Shown here in pieces: positions 15,665 through 26,266 of a DNA stretch of 54,878 nt. The notes under the pieces were generated by a model that was not told the origin of the DNA, did not search any database, and worked only from the letters and a program-made list of their open reading frames with translations. How positions within the stretch are numbered: the stretch's first letter is position 1; every line of letters begins with the position of its first letter. Source of the DNA: PALSA-607 sp036501485 (GTDB taxonomy: Bacteria; Actinomycetota; Actinomycetes; Acidothermales; Acidothermaceae); the NCBI GenBank assembly GCA_036501485.1, contig DASYAG010000091.1, forward strand, positions 1 to 54,878. The letters run 5' to 3'. Made by a program: the position numbers and the translations under genes.

Positions 15665-17838
15665 CATCTCTTGATCCGGTGCTGGCCGAGCTCGCGGCAG
15701 CCCATGGCGTAGCCGCTTTCTTTCACGACTGGCGCGGTGGCGAGCGGCAGGTCTCGCAGGCTGCTGTCGTGTCTGTGCTTGCGGCGCTTGGCGTCGACGC
15801 GAGCACACCCGAAGCGGTCCGCGACGCGCTCGCCCGCACCCGTGATGGCCAGTGGCGCGACATGCTTGCGAGTTACCTGGTCGTGCGCGGCGGCGCGACA
15901 GCGAGAGTCGCGGTGCACGTGCCGCACGGTGAATCCGTCACGCTCGACCTCGAACTCGAAAGCGGCGTTCTGATTTCGCTGACCCAGTTGATGATCTGGG
16001 TCGATCCGCATGACCTCGACGGCGAGCTGATCGGCGAGGCGACGTTCGAAATTCCGGACGACGTCCCGCTCGGTTATCACTACCTGCACGCGAAATCGGG
16101 GGAGCGCGGCGCGCGGTCGCAGCTCATCGTCGTCCCGGATCGGCTCGTTGACCCGCCCGGGCGGCACTGGGGATTCATGCTGCAGCTCTACGCGGTGCGA
16201 TCGCGCGATTCGTGGGGCATGGGCGACCTGCACGATCTCGCCGACCTCGTGACGTGGAGCGGGCGCGATCTTGGTGCGGACTTCGTACTGGTGAATCCGC
16301 TGCACGCGGCCGGCCCGGTCGCGCCCATGGAGCCGTCGCCGTATTACCCGTCGAGCCGCCGGTTCGTGAACCCGATCTATCTGCGCGTCGACGACGTGCC
16401 CGAGGTTGCGTCGTTACCACCGGAAGACGTCGAGGCGGTCGCAAGCGTTCTACGTGCTCAGAACGTCGTTGACGAAGACCTCGATCGGGACGTCGTGTGG
16501 TCAGGGAAGCGCGAGATTCTTGAACGTGCGTTCGCCGTCCGAAACGACGATGGTCGCGGTCCGTTCGAAGATTTCGTCGCCGCTCAGGGTGACGCGTTGC
16601 GCGACTTCGCAACGTGGTGCGCGTTGGTCGATCGGCACGGAGCAGCAACTCGCGAGTGGCCCGTCGAGCTGCAGGACGTGCGGTCGACGCAGGTCGCTGC
16701 TTTCCGTGAAGCTGAGGCTGGCCTCGTCGAGTTCCATGCCTGGCTGCAGTTCTTGTGCTCACAACAGCTGAACTCAGTGCAGGCGGCCGCCGGCGCGGCC
16801 GGTATGGGCATGGGTGTGGTGAACGACCTCGCAGTCGGTGTGAGTCGCGAGGGCGCCGACGCCTGGACCTACAAGGACGCGCTCGCGCACGGTGTTGCAC
16901 TGGGGGCGCCAGCGGACATGTACAACCAGCAAGGGCAGACCTGGAACCTGCCACCGTGGCGCCCGGACGTGTTGGCCGCATTGGGCTTCGCGCCGTTTCG
17001 CGATCTGGTGCGCGCATCGTTTCGGCACGGTGGCGGCCTGCGCATCGATCACATCATCGGCCTCTTCCGGCAGTGGTGGGTGCCCGAAGGCGCGACGCCG
17101 GCCGACGGCACGTACGTGCGGCTCGACCACGAGGCGATGGTGGGCATCGTGATGCTCGAGGCGGCGCGAGCGGGCGCGGTTGTGATCGGTGAGGATCTCG
17201 GCAATGTCGAACCGTGGGTGCGCGATTATCTGCGCGAGCGAGGCGTGTACGGCACCTCGATTCTGTGGTTCGAGCACGACGACGCCGGCCAGCCGCGTGC
17301 ACCGGCGCTTTGGCGCGAACTGTGCCTAGCGAGTGTGACCACGCACGACCTGCCTCCGACCGCTGGGTACCTCACGGGTGAACACGTCGAACTGCGCTAC
17401 GAGCTTGGTCTGTTGGAGCGCCCGATCGAAGAGGAGCGCCGAACTGACGAGGCAGCGCGGGTCGCATGGCTGAATGCACTGGTCGACGCGGACCTTCTCG
17501 ACGCAGACGTCGTGGCCGCGGTGACGAAGGTCGCCGAGCCGGGCACGGTGTCGCCGCGACGCGACAACTTCCATACCAGGGTGGAGCCATACGTCGATCG
17601 CATCGTGGACGGGCTGTACGCGTACTTGGCCGCGACGCCGGCCCGTCTGATCGGCATCTACCTGCCAGATGTCGTGGGGGACCGTCGCCCGGTGAACCAG
17701 CCAGGGACGGTCGATGAGTATCCGAACTGGCGGGTGCCGATGGCTGACGAAAAGGAACGGCCGGTGCTGCTCGAAGAACTAATGGCGTCGCCCCGCGCCG
17801 CGCGGCTGGCGCGTTTGGTAAGCGGCCTCAAAACGTGA
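15661..17838 (+). CDS. malQ: 4-alpha-glucanotransferase (amylomaltase)
   Basis: 725-residue GH77 enzyme that transfers alpha-1,4-glucan segments between maltodextrins in glycogen or maltose metabolism. Actinobacterial MalQ carries an N-terminal extension of about 160 residues, seen here before the catalytic barrel that opens near WGFMLQLYAVRSRDSWGMGDL. Catalytic residues: the nucleophile Asp in GLRIDHIIGLFRQWW, acid/base Glu in VIGEDLGNV and the third Asp in TTHDLPPTAGY. GTG at 15661 overlaps the amidase stop by 4 bases (GTGA); an earlier in-frame start at 15634 is possible. Followed by a 10-base tandem repeat near 17847-17872. Confidence 0.93.
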   Translation: MTSLDPVLAELAAAHGVAAFFHDWRGGERQVSQAAVVSVLAALGVDASTPEAVRDALARTRDGQWRDMLASYLVVRGGATARVAVHVPHGESVTLDLELESGVLISLTQLMIWVDPHDLDGELIGEATFEIPDDVPLGYHYLHAKSGERGARSQLIVVPDRLVDPPGRHWGFMLQLYAVRSRDSWGMGDLHDLADLVTWSGRDLGADFVLVNPLHAAGPVAPMEPSPYYPSSRRFVNPIYLRVDDVPEVASLPPEDVEAVASVLRAQNVVDEDLDRDVVWSGKREILERAFAVRNDDGRGPFEDFVAAQGDALRDFATWCALVDRHGAATREWPVELQDVRSTQVAAFREAEAGLVEFHAWLQFLCSQQLNSVQAAAGAAGMGMGVVNDLAVGVSREGADAWTYKDALAHGVALGAPADMYNQQGQTWNLPPWRPDVLAALGFAPFRDLVRASFRHGGGLRIDHIIGLFRQWWVPEGATPADGTYVRLDHEAMVGIVMLEAARAGAVVIGEDLGNVEPWVRDYLRERGVYGTSILWFEHDDAGQPRAPALWRELCLASVTTHDLPPTAGYLTGEHVELRYELGLLERPIEEERRTDEAARVAWLNALVDADLLDADVVAAVTKVAEPGTVSPRRDNFHTRVEPYVDRIVDGLYAYLAATPARLIGIYLPDVVGDRRPVNQPGTVDEYPNWRVPMADEKERPVLLEELMASPRAARLARLVSGLKT

Positions 17839-17949
17839 ACCCCGCAGGTGGCAGCAGCTGGCAGCAGCTGGCAATGGGTGAGTGCTGAGCTGATGCCCGG
17901 GCGAACCCGCGTGCTGAATGTGCAGCCGGTATCCGTTACGGTGGCAGCT

Positions 17950-18342
17950 GTGAGGACGCCTCGACGACTGCGACCGGTCGCTGCTGGAGCGGCACTTCGA
18001 TGTGCAGCCATCGCGAGCGTCGCCGTTGCGGCCCTCGGGTCTGCCGTGCTGGCGGCGGGGCCAGCGCTCGCGATCGGCGAGCGTGGCGATCCCGGTCACA
18101 AGCTCCCTGCGATCGAGACCGTTGCAATCTTCGTCGGCATTCCGGTGGGCGTTGCCGCCGTGATCGCGTTCCTCGTCTTCCTTCCCTCCATCGTGAGCGG
18201 CCCGCGCTATCGGCCGGGTCGCCCATGGACCGCCACCTCGAGCTGGTTCGGCGAGCCGCTGGGCAGCGAGACCGCCGCGGCCTCCATCACCACGTTGCCG
18301 CCGGCCACTCTCGACGGGGGTGGCGCAAGTGCCCGCTGGTAG
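17950..18342 (+). CDS. Small membrane protein, unknown function
   Basis: About 130 residues, not recognised. Two hydrophobic stretches: residues about 12-38, ending in AGPALAIGE and possibly a signal peptide, and about 52-76 (VAIFVGIPVGVAAVIAFLVFLPSIV), then a soluble tail with a conserved-looking YRPGRPWTATSSWFGEP. The tail pattern is common in small actinobacterial proteins encoded beside DUF5130 proteins, and here it overlaps the DUF5130 gene by 23 bases, so the two probably work together at the membrane. GTG at 17950 is a choice among several in-frame starts (17941, 17848). Confidence 0.6.
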   Translation: MRTPRRLRPVAAGAALRCAAIASVAVAALGSAVLAAGPALAIGERGDPGHKLPAIETVAIFVGIPVGVAAVIAFLVFLPSIVSGPRYRPGRPWTATSSWFGEPLGSETAAASITTLPPATLDGGGASARW

Positions 18343-18724
18343 CGCCTTCACGTCGAACCAGAGCGACGAAATCCGGCATGCAGTCGTCACGGCCGGCCAA
18401 GAGACCGGCCTGCAGTTCTTCGTCTACGTCGGTCAGGTAACCGGTGACGTTCGCGCCCATGCCCTGCGTCGGCACGCCGCTCTCGGTGCCGTTGCTGAGT
18501 TCGCGATCCTCGTACTCGTCGAGCCCAATGCGCGCCGGGTCGAGATCGTCACTGGTGACACGGCCCGCCGCCGCCTCGATGACCGCGCGGCCGGACTCGC
18601 CAGCCTGGCGATGGCCACCTCGTTTGCCGGCGGCGACCTCACCGGCGGCATCGTGAACGGCATCCGGATGATGGCGCAAGCCGCCGCGCGGCCACCCGTG
18701 CTCCACGAACACGACGGCGACTAG
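18320..18724 (+). CDS. DUF5130 (TPM-like) protein
   Basis: 134-residue soluble protein of the DUF5130 family, which resembles the TPM domain. Conserved features seen: an opening helix DEIRHAVVTAGQETGLQFFVYVG split by the beta strand, then AVLVLVEPNARRVEIVTG-like strand pairs, and a C-terminal helix with GGDLTGGIVNGIRMM. Molecular function is not known. GTG start at 18320 lies inside the preceding membrane-protein gene. Convergent with pepN, 32-base gap that contains the 12-base perfect palindrome CGTCCCGGGACG. Confidence 0.7.
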   Translation: MAQVPAGSAFTSNQSDEIRHAVVTAGQETGLQFFVYVGQVTGDVRAHALRRHAALGAVAEFAILVLVEPNARRVEIVTGDTARRRLDDRAAGLASLAMATSFAGGDLTGGIVNGIRMMAQAAARPPVLHEHDGD

Positions 18725-18756
18725 CTCAACCCCTCGCCGTCCCGGGACGTGACTTG

Positions 18757-21384
<2,628 letters not shown>

Positions 21385-21472
21385 CGGTCGGGAGCCTTTC
21401 TGTCATTCGTGCGGTAGAACGATCTTCGCACGATCGGGATGGCAGTTGCCAAACGTACCCGCGTGGTGTCTC

Positions 21473-21517
21473 GCGTGTGGCGCGGCAGGGGTATGGCGCG
21501 TGTGGCGCGGCAGGGGT
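21473..21517. repeat. 20-bp direct repeat (period 25) in pepN-rpiB spacer
   Basis: GCGTGTGGCGCGGCAGGGGT occurs at 21473-21492 and again at 21498-21517, in the leader of rpiB. Could be slippage; it also brings two GGCAGGGGT segments near the rpiB start region. Confidence 0.8.
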
Positions 21518-21552
21518 GTGGTGCGCACGGCGGGCGTGGCAGACTGCCGCAG

Positions 21553-22035
21553 GTGCGCGTCTACTTGGGTTCTGACCACGCCGGGTTCGAGTTGAAGAGC
21601 CACCTCATCGGCTGGCTGACAGACAACGGCCACGAGCCGGTCGACTGCGGTCCACCGACCTACGTCGAGGACGATGACTACCCGCCCTACATCATCGCCG
21701 CCGCGATCGCCACGGTGGCCGATCGGGGCAGCCTCGGCATCGTCATAGGGGGCTCCGGCAACGGCGAGGCGATTGCCGCGAACAAGGTCAAGGGGGTCCG
21801 AGCGGCACTCGCCTGGAACGACGACACTGCGACCCTTGCGCGCCAGCACAACGACGCGAACGTGGTCAGCATCGGGGCTCGGCAGCACACCATCGGCGAA
21901 GCCACCAGACTCGTCGAACTGTTCCTCGCTACCGACTTTTCGGGCGAGGAACGGCATGTGCGGCGACTCGCGGAAGTTACTCGCTACGAGGAAACCGACG
22001 TCGCGCCACCGTTGCCGGATTCAGCTACTTCCTGA
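21553..22035 (+). CDS. rpiB: Ribose-5-phosphate isomerase B
   Basis: 160-residue RpiB/LacAB-type isomerase interconverting ribose 5-phosphate and ribulose 5-phosphate in the pentose phosphate pathway. Seen: LGSDHAGFELK at residues 4-14, the phosphate/substrate loop GGSGNGEAIAANKVKGVRAAL and NDANVVSIGARQ. Like the mycobacterial enzyme it has Ser where the E. coli enzyme has the catalytic Cys. GTG at 21553 starts the fold directly; the frame upstream is open but not conserved-looking. Its 3' end overlaps the convergent gene by 52 bases. Confidence 0.95.
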   Translation: MRVYLGSDHAGFELKSHLIGWLTDNGHEPVDCGPPTYVEDDDYPPYIIAAAIATVADRGSLGIVIGGSGNGEAIAANKVKGVRAALAWNDDTATLARQHNDANVVSIGARQHTIGEATRLVELFLATDFSGEERHVRRLAEVTRYEETDVAPPLPDSATS

Positions 22036-22346
22036 GGCGAAGCGTCCTGCGGCGAACTGTGGATCGTTGGTCGGGCTGTCGGCTCCGGCTTAGCCAATGC
22101 GCGCACGACATCGTCCGGCGTTGGTCGCGAGACGTCGCGGGCGCGCAAGGCGCCGACGATGCCGACCTGGGACGGACCTGCACCGACCAGCCCGCGCAAG
22201 GCGCCTGCGCCCGCAGCGGTACCGGCGCCCGCACCCGTACCCGTACCTCCAGCTGAACCCGCGGCCGTACCCGCGGCTCCGCCCGCAGCTTTACCCGCAG
22301 GTTTTCCCGCACTAGGCCCTGCGCTGGGCTCGTGACGTCTGGGCAT
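21984..22346 (-). CDS. Ala/Gly-rich small protein with LRGLVGAGPS motif, unknown function
   Basis: 120 residues, ATG start. The first 50 residues are Gly/Ala/Thr repeats (GTGTGAGAGTAAGAGA) from short DNA repeats. The middle contains LRGLVGAGPSQVGIVGALRARDVSRPT, with balanced codon use and a pattern I have seen in small actinobacterial proteins encoded near rpiB, so I consider the gene real. No membrane segment. Tail overlaps the end of rpiB on the other strand by 52 bases. Function unknown. Confidence 0.55.
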   Translation of the reverse strand: MPRRHEPSAGPSAGKPAGKAAGGAAGTAAGSAGGTGTGAGAGTAAGAGALRGLVGAGPSQVGIVGALRARDVSRPTPDDVVRALAKPEPTARPTIHSSPQDASPQEVAESGNGGATSVSS

Positions 22347-22423
22347 GGCCGAACTGTTCCACAGGTTGGGGGTGGATCGTTGCAGACTGCTTTGTCCGTT
22401 ACGGCCCGTTACGCTGCCCGATC

Positions 22424-23512
22424 ATGAGAAAGAGGCGCTCAGCGGCATCGGGGCACGGTGGCTGGGCCAGGGTGCGCGCGAGCCGCTGGTTGGCGCCCGC
22501 CACCGCCGTGTGGTGGCTGCTCGCGCTCGCCGTCGCGATCGGGCTGCTTTGTCCCGTCGTTGGCGCATACTGGCTGCCGCCGGTCGCGGAGGCGTTGCCG
22601 ATCCTCGGTGGCGGGTTGCTGCTGCGCCGGCGTGAGTTGCTCGCGCTGCTCGTCGTCGCCGTGCTCGGGATCCTCTATGACGAGCTGATCCTGGGTTGGC
22701 ACGTCGTGCGGGCCGGCCAGCTTGTCGTCGTCCTGGCAGTGGCCATCTTCGCTTATCGCTTGGCTCGCACCCGCGAAACGCTCGGAGTTCAGGGGTTACG
22801 CGGCGAATCGATGCTGTTGGAGTTGCGCGACCGATTGCGTGCACAGGGCGAAATGCCGGTGCTGCCGCCGGGCTGGCAGCACGAGATCGTCCTTCGTTCT
22901 GCTGGCGCCGGTTCGTTTGGCGGTGACTTCCTGGTTGCGGCGCGCACCGGTCAGGGCGCAGTTCTCGAGGTCGTTCTCGTCGATGTCTCTGGCAAGGGCG
23001 TCGACGCCGGCACCCGAGCGTTGCTGCTGTCTGGCGCACTTGGGGGTCTGCTCGGTGCCGTTCCACCCGAGCGGTTCTTGCCCGCAGCGAACGACTATCT
23101 GCTGCGCCAAGGGTGGAGCGAGGGGTTCGCAACCGCCGTCCATCTTGTTGTTGATCTGAGCACTGGTAACTACATCGTCGAATCTGCTGGGCATCCGCCT
23201 GCGGTGCATTTTGTGAAGGGCAGTGGCACGTGGCGGCTCATCGACAGTGAAGGGACCGTACTTGGTGTGCTGCCTGAAGCCAGCTACACGTCGGCGACCG
23301 GCGTACTTGGTTCGGGTGACGCGATGCTGATGTACACCGACGGCGTTGTCGAGACTGCAGAACGTGAGATTGCCGTCGGCATCGACAAGTTGATCGGCGA
23401 AGCAGAACGCCTGGTAACGCAGGGTTTTCGGGACGGCGCGAAGCAGTTGGTCGACAGAGTGGCGCCGGACGGCAGCGACGACCGTGCGCTCGTACTTATC
23501 TGGCGCGACTAG
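22424..23512 (+). CDS. SpoIIE/RsbU-type PP2C serine phosphatase, membrane-bound
   Basis: 362-residue protein phosphatase. Residues about 25-112 hold three to four membrane helices; the SpoIIE PPM-type phosphatase domain spans about 135-360 with metal-binding motifs GSFGGDFLVAA, VLVDVSGKGVDA and GSDDRALVLI. Such enzymes usually dephosphorylate anti-anti-sigma factors and so switch a sigma factor on; no STAS or anti-sigma gene is beside it, so the partner lies elsewhere. No PAS or GAF sensor is present, leaving the membrane part as the likely sensor. ATG start. Its stop shares the CTAG tetranucleotide with the stop of the convergent tetR gene. Confidence 0.9.
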   Translation: MRKRRSAASGHGGWARVRASRWLAPATAVWWLLALAVAIGLLCPVVGAYWLPPVAEALPILGGGLLLRRRELLALLVVAVLGILYDELILGWHVVRAGQLVVVLAVAIFAYRLARTRETLGVQGLRGESMLLELRDRLRAQGEMPVLPPGWQHEIVLRSAGAGSFGGDFLVAARTGQGAVLEVVLVDVSGKGVDAGTRALLLSGALGGLLGAVPPERFLPAANDYLLRQGWSEGFATAVHLVVDLSTGNYIVESAGHPPAVHFVKGSGTWRLIDSEGTVLGVLPEASYTSATGVLGSGDAMLMYTDGVVETAEREIAVGIDKLIGEAERLVTQGFRDGAKQLVDRVAPDGSDDRALVLIWRD

Positions 23513-23524
23513 CCCGGCGCGACT
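23502..23524. repeat. 9-bp direct repeat across spoIIE-type gene stop
   Basis: GGCGCGACT at 23502-23510 (last codons and part of the stop of the phosphatase gene) recurs at 23516-23524, period 14, inside the end of the convergent tetR gene. Confidence 0.45.
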
Positions 23525-24183
23525 GCAGTAGCCAGAGGGCGGATCAGCGGCATCACGACGTCGTCGAGTACCGCCTCCATGTAGGCCGGGTCGACGGGCG
23601 GCCCGAACGTCAGCAGCCGATGTACCAATAGGGCGGGACCGGCTTCGACCACGACTGGTTTGACAGCGTCGGCGCGCACGTCGCCGCGGGCGACTCCGCG
23701 CAGCAAGATCTCCGTCATCAATGCCTTGCGGGGGGCCAGCACTCTTTCGTGCAAGGTGGTGATGAAGTCATGGTCGTGCCCGAGTTCGCCCATCAGCGCT
23801 TGCATCGCACCACCGGCGGGGCTCGCCATCATCTCGAGCATCCTGGTGAAGATCTCGGCAAGGTCACTGCGAACGTTGCCGGTATCGCGCGGAAGTTTCA
23901 ACGATGGCAGCACGTTGTCGAGGGTGTCGGCGACCAACTCTTCCTTTGACGGCCACCGGCGATAGATAGCGGCTTTGCCGGTGCGCGCAGCGGTAGCAAC
24001 ACCTTCGATTGTCATCGCACCGAATCCGACGGTGCTCAACTGCTGAAGGACGGCGTCGTAGATGGCAGTTTCGAGTGCCGCCCCGCGGCGCCGACAGCGA
24101 AACAGGGGCGGCGGTGCAGTCTTGTCAGCGGCCGTTGCTAGCGTCGTTGGTACCCGCGAACGTGCAGAACGTGCAGAGTGCAC
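23509..24183 (-). CDS. TetR-family transcriptional regulator
   Basis: 224-residue TetR-type repressor. Helix-turn-helix at about residues 48-78 with MTIEGVATAARTGKAAIYRRWPSKEELV, followed by an all-alpha ligand domain. The N-terminus carries about 30 extra residues (Ser/Arg/Ala-rich); GTG at 24183 is the first start, and a later start is possible. Divergent from a DHA2 drug transporter whose promoter region contains a repeated palindrome, so it most likely represses that pump and itself. Inducer unknown. Confidence 0.92.
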   Translation of the reverse strand: MHSARSARSRVPTTLATAADKTAPPPLFRCRRRGAALETAIYDAVLQQLSTVGFGAMTIEGVATAARTGKAAIYRRWPSKEELVADTLDNVLPSLKLPRDTGNVRSDLAEIFTRMLEMMASPAGGAMQALMGELGHDHDFITTLHERVLAPRKALMTEILLRGVARGDVRADAVKPVVVEAGPALLVHRLLTFGPPVDPAYMEAVLDDVVMPLIRPLATAVAPG

Positions 24184-24216
24184 GGCTGCCTCCTCCCGCC
24201 AAATCTCAGTGACAAG

Positions 24217-24277
24217 GAACGGTTGCGTTCTCTATCTTAAGAACTGTAGCGTCGTGAGATAGTGAACGTTAGCGTTC
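24217..24277. promoter_or_regulatory. Repeated TetR operator between tetR and DHA2 transporter
   Basis: GAACGGTTGCGTTC at 24217-24230 and GAACGTTAGCGTTC at 24264-24277 share the pattern GAACG-n4-CGTTC. A degenerate third copy, GAACTGTAGCGTCG at 24241-24254, lies midway, so the starts are 24 and 23 bases apart. Placement over the divergent promoters, about 24-34 bases before the transporter start, fits repression. Confidence 0.75.
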
Positions 24278-24300
24278 CTTCGAGGAAAATGAGGAGATTC

Positions 24301-25770
24301 ATGACGACCTCGACGCAAGTCGCCGTGGGCACGCCCGGTGCCGCCCGACGGGGCCACCACCCAGGCCTCGCACTCGCGGTCATCGCGACCAGCCAGTTGA
24401 TGGTGGTGCTCGATGCCACGATCGTCAATGTCGCGTTGCCGACCATGCGCACTGCGTTGCACTTCTCGTACACGAACCTCACGTGGGTGTTGAACGCCTA
24501 CACGCTGACCTTCGGTGGCCTGCTGCTGCTCGGTGGCCGCGCTGGCGACATCCTCGGCCGTCGCCGGGTCTTCATTTTCGGCATCGCGCTGTTCACGTTC
24601 GCGTCCTTCCTCGGGGGGCTCGCGACCGCGTCGTGGTGGCTGCTGGCCGCCCGGGCTCTGCAAGGTGTCGGTGGTGCGATCGCATCACCGACCGCGCTCT
24701 CGCTGATTACGACGAACTTTGAAGAAGGCGAAGAGCGCAACCGCGCCTTCGGTGTGTTTGCTGCCGTTTCCGGCTCTGGTGCTGCGATCGGTCTGCTCGC
24801 CGGCGGCATGTTGACGTCGTGGGTCTCATGGCGCTGGGTGCTCTTCGTGAACGTGCCGATCGGCATCTTCATCGCTCTTATCGCGCGGGAGTACATCAAC
24901 GAGTCGGAGCCTCGGCCTGGCCGGTTCGACCTCGTCGGAGCAGTCCTCTCGACACTCGGTATGACGTCGTTGGTCTACGCGTTCATTCGAGCGTCGGGGA
25001 CAGCCGGCTGGGGCGACTCGCTAACTATCTTGTGCTTCGTCGCGGCCGCAGTATTGCTCGGCGGGTTTTTCTTCAACGAGATGCGCAGCCCGCAGCCCAT
25101 CACTCCGCTGCACATGTTCAAGAATCGAAATCGAACGGGCAGTTACGTCGTGATGCTGCTGTTAGCCGGTGCCCTGTTCGCGATGTTCTACTTCCTCACC
25201 GTGTTCGTGCAGAGCATCCTGCACTACAGCCCACTGAAGACCGGGTTCATGTATCTGCCACTGAGTATCGCGATCATCATCAGCGCGCAGATCTGCGCGA
25301 AGCAGCTGGTGAAGGTCGGGCCGAAGCCGTTCATGGTCGTCGGCGCGGTCATGTCCGCGGGCGCCCTCTACTGGTTATCACGCATCGACGTTCACAGCAC
25401 ATACCTTGCCAACTTGCTCGGCCCGCTCATCATCTTCGGCTTGGGTATGGGCTTCCTGTTCGTGCCGTTGACGATGATCGCGGTCTCCGGTGTTGAGCCT
25501 GAGGAAGCCGGCTCGGCGTCGGGATTGCTGAACGTGATGCAACAGGTCGGTGGCTCGCTCGGATTGGCGATTTTGACCACGGCGTTCGCAACCGCGCAGC
25601 GCCACGCGGCCGCCCATGGCGCGACCGGCAACGCCAAGCTCGCGCACGGGATCTCGACCGCGTTGCAGGTCTCGGTTGTGTTCGGCGTCGGGGCGATGCT
25701 CGCGAGCATCTTCCTGATCACTGCAAAGGCATCCGACCTCGATCCGTCAGCAATGCCAGGCATGGGCTAG
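24301..25770 (+). CDS. DHA2-family multidrug efflux MFS transporter
   Basis: 489-residue, 14-helix drug:H+ antiporter of the DHA2 (EmrB/QacA) group. Motif D1 is seen in LDATIVNVALPTM, the loop 2-3 signature in GGRAGDILGRRRVF and motif C in SGSGAAIGLLAGG. ATG at 24301 is chosen for the GAGGAGAT just upstream; an earlier ATG at 24262 would lie inside the operator. Controlled in all likelihood by the divergent TetR. Substrate not predictable. Confidence 0.93.
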   Translation: MTTSTQVAVGTPGAARRGHHPGLALAVIATSQLMVVLDATIVNVALPTMRTALHFSYTNLTWVLNAYTLTFGGLLLLGGRAGDILGRRRVFIFGIALFTFASFLGGLATASWWLLAARALQGVGGAIASPTALSLITTNFEEGEERNRAFGVFAAVSGSGAAIGLLAGGMLTSWVSWRWVLFVNVPIGIFIALIAREYINESEPRPGRFDLVGAVLSTLGMTSLVYAFIRASGTAGWGDSLTILCFVAAAVLLGGFFFNEMRSPQPITPLHMFKNRNRTGSYVVMLLLAGALFAMFYFLTVFVQSILHYSPLKTGFMYLPLSIAIIISAQICAKQLVKVGPKPFMVVGAVMSAGALYWLSRIDVHSTYLANLLGPLIIFGLGMGFLFVPLTMIAVSGVEPEEAGSASGLLNVMQQVGGSLGLAILTTAFATAQRHAAAHGATGNAKLAHGISTALQVSVVFGVGAMLASIFLITAKASDLDPSAMPGMG

Positions 25771-25812
25771 TTGTGACCTGCCGTTAGTTATGACCTGCCG
25801 TTAGTTATGACA
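25768..25812. repeat. 17-bp tandem repeat spanning gene ends
   Basis: Units begin at 25768, 25785 and 25802 (TAGTTRTGACCTGCCGT, the third partial). The first unit starts with the stop codon of the transporter; read on the reverse strand, the array repeats the last codons and stop (GTCATAACTAA) of the convergent small gene. Confidence 0.85.
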
Positions 25813-26223
25813 GAGGCTCGTGCCGTTGGGGCATAGCTGGTAGGTCCGCCCAGGCGTGAGTTCGTCGCGTTCGACGAAGCGGTAAGCCGCACCGGCGGCT
25901 CCTTTGCCGAGGATGACGACGTAGGGGGCACCCAGCTTCCAGCCGCCGTCATAGGCGCCGAAGGCGTCTGCCTCACCCGCTCGATAGCCAGCTTGGAACG
26001 CGGCCTGCGCTGCGCCCTTCGACCCGCTCGGCACCGTGTCGCCGATCTGCAACGACCTGCCCGCGGCGACGCCCTCCGCGTAGCCGGCGGCATTGCCCTG
26101 CGCGAAGCCGGGGTCATGAGCAGGTGCGGTTGCACGGCCGATGGCCACCCCCGCCGCGACCATGCCCACGACAACTACCGCGATCGCCGTGCCCCACAAC
26201 CACATCCGTCGACGCTTCGTCAT
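25801..26223 (-). CDS. Small membrane-anchored Gly/Ala-repeat protein, unknown function
   Basis: 140 residues, ATG start, family not recognised. One N-terminal membrane helix (MWLWGTAIAVVVVGMVAAGVAIG, residues about 7-29, given here as its extent) is followed by regularly spaced glycines, as in FAQGNAAGYAEGVAAG and FQAGYRAGEADAFG, a G-x3-G pattern that suggests helix packing or a glycine zipper. The C-terminal part ends in YQLCPNGTSLCHN with two Cys. Located 43 bases after the sugar permease operon on the same strand, so it may be read through from it. Confidence 0.65.
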   Translation of the reverse strand: MTKRRRMWLWGTAIAVVVVGMVAAGVAIGRATAPAHDPGFAQGNAAGYAEGVAAGRSLQIGDTVPSGSKGAAQAAFQAGYRAGEADAFGAYDGGWKLGAPYVVILGKGAAGAAYRFVERDELTPGRTYQLCPNGTSLCHN

Positions 26224-26266
26224 GCGCCAACCTTGCCCGACGTCGTCCGCGCTGACGAGAGGCGCG

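Noticed and set aside
18738..18749. Terminator between the DUF5130 gene and pepN
   Set aside because: The 12-base palindrome CGTCCCGGGACG has no loop or U run; too weak to call.
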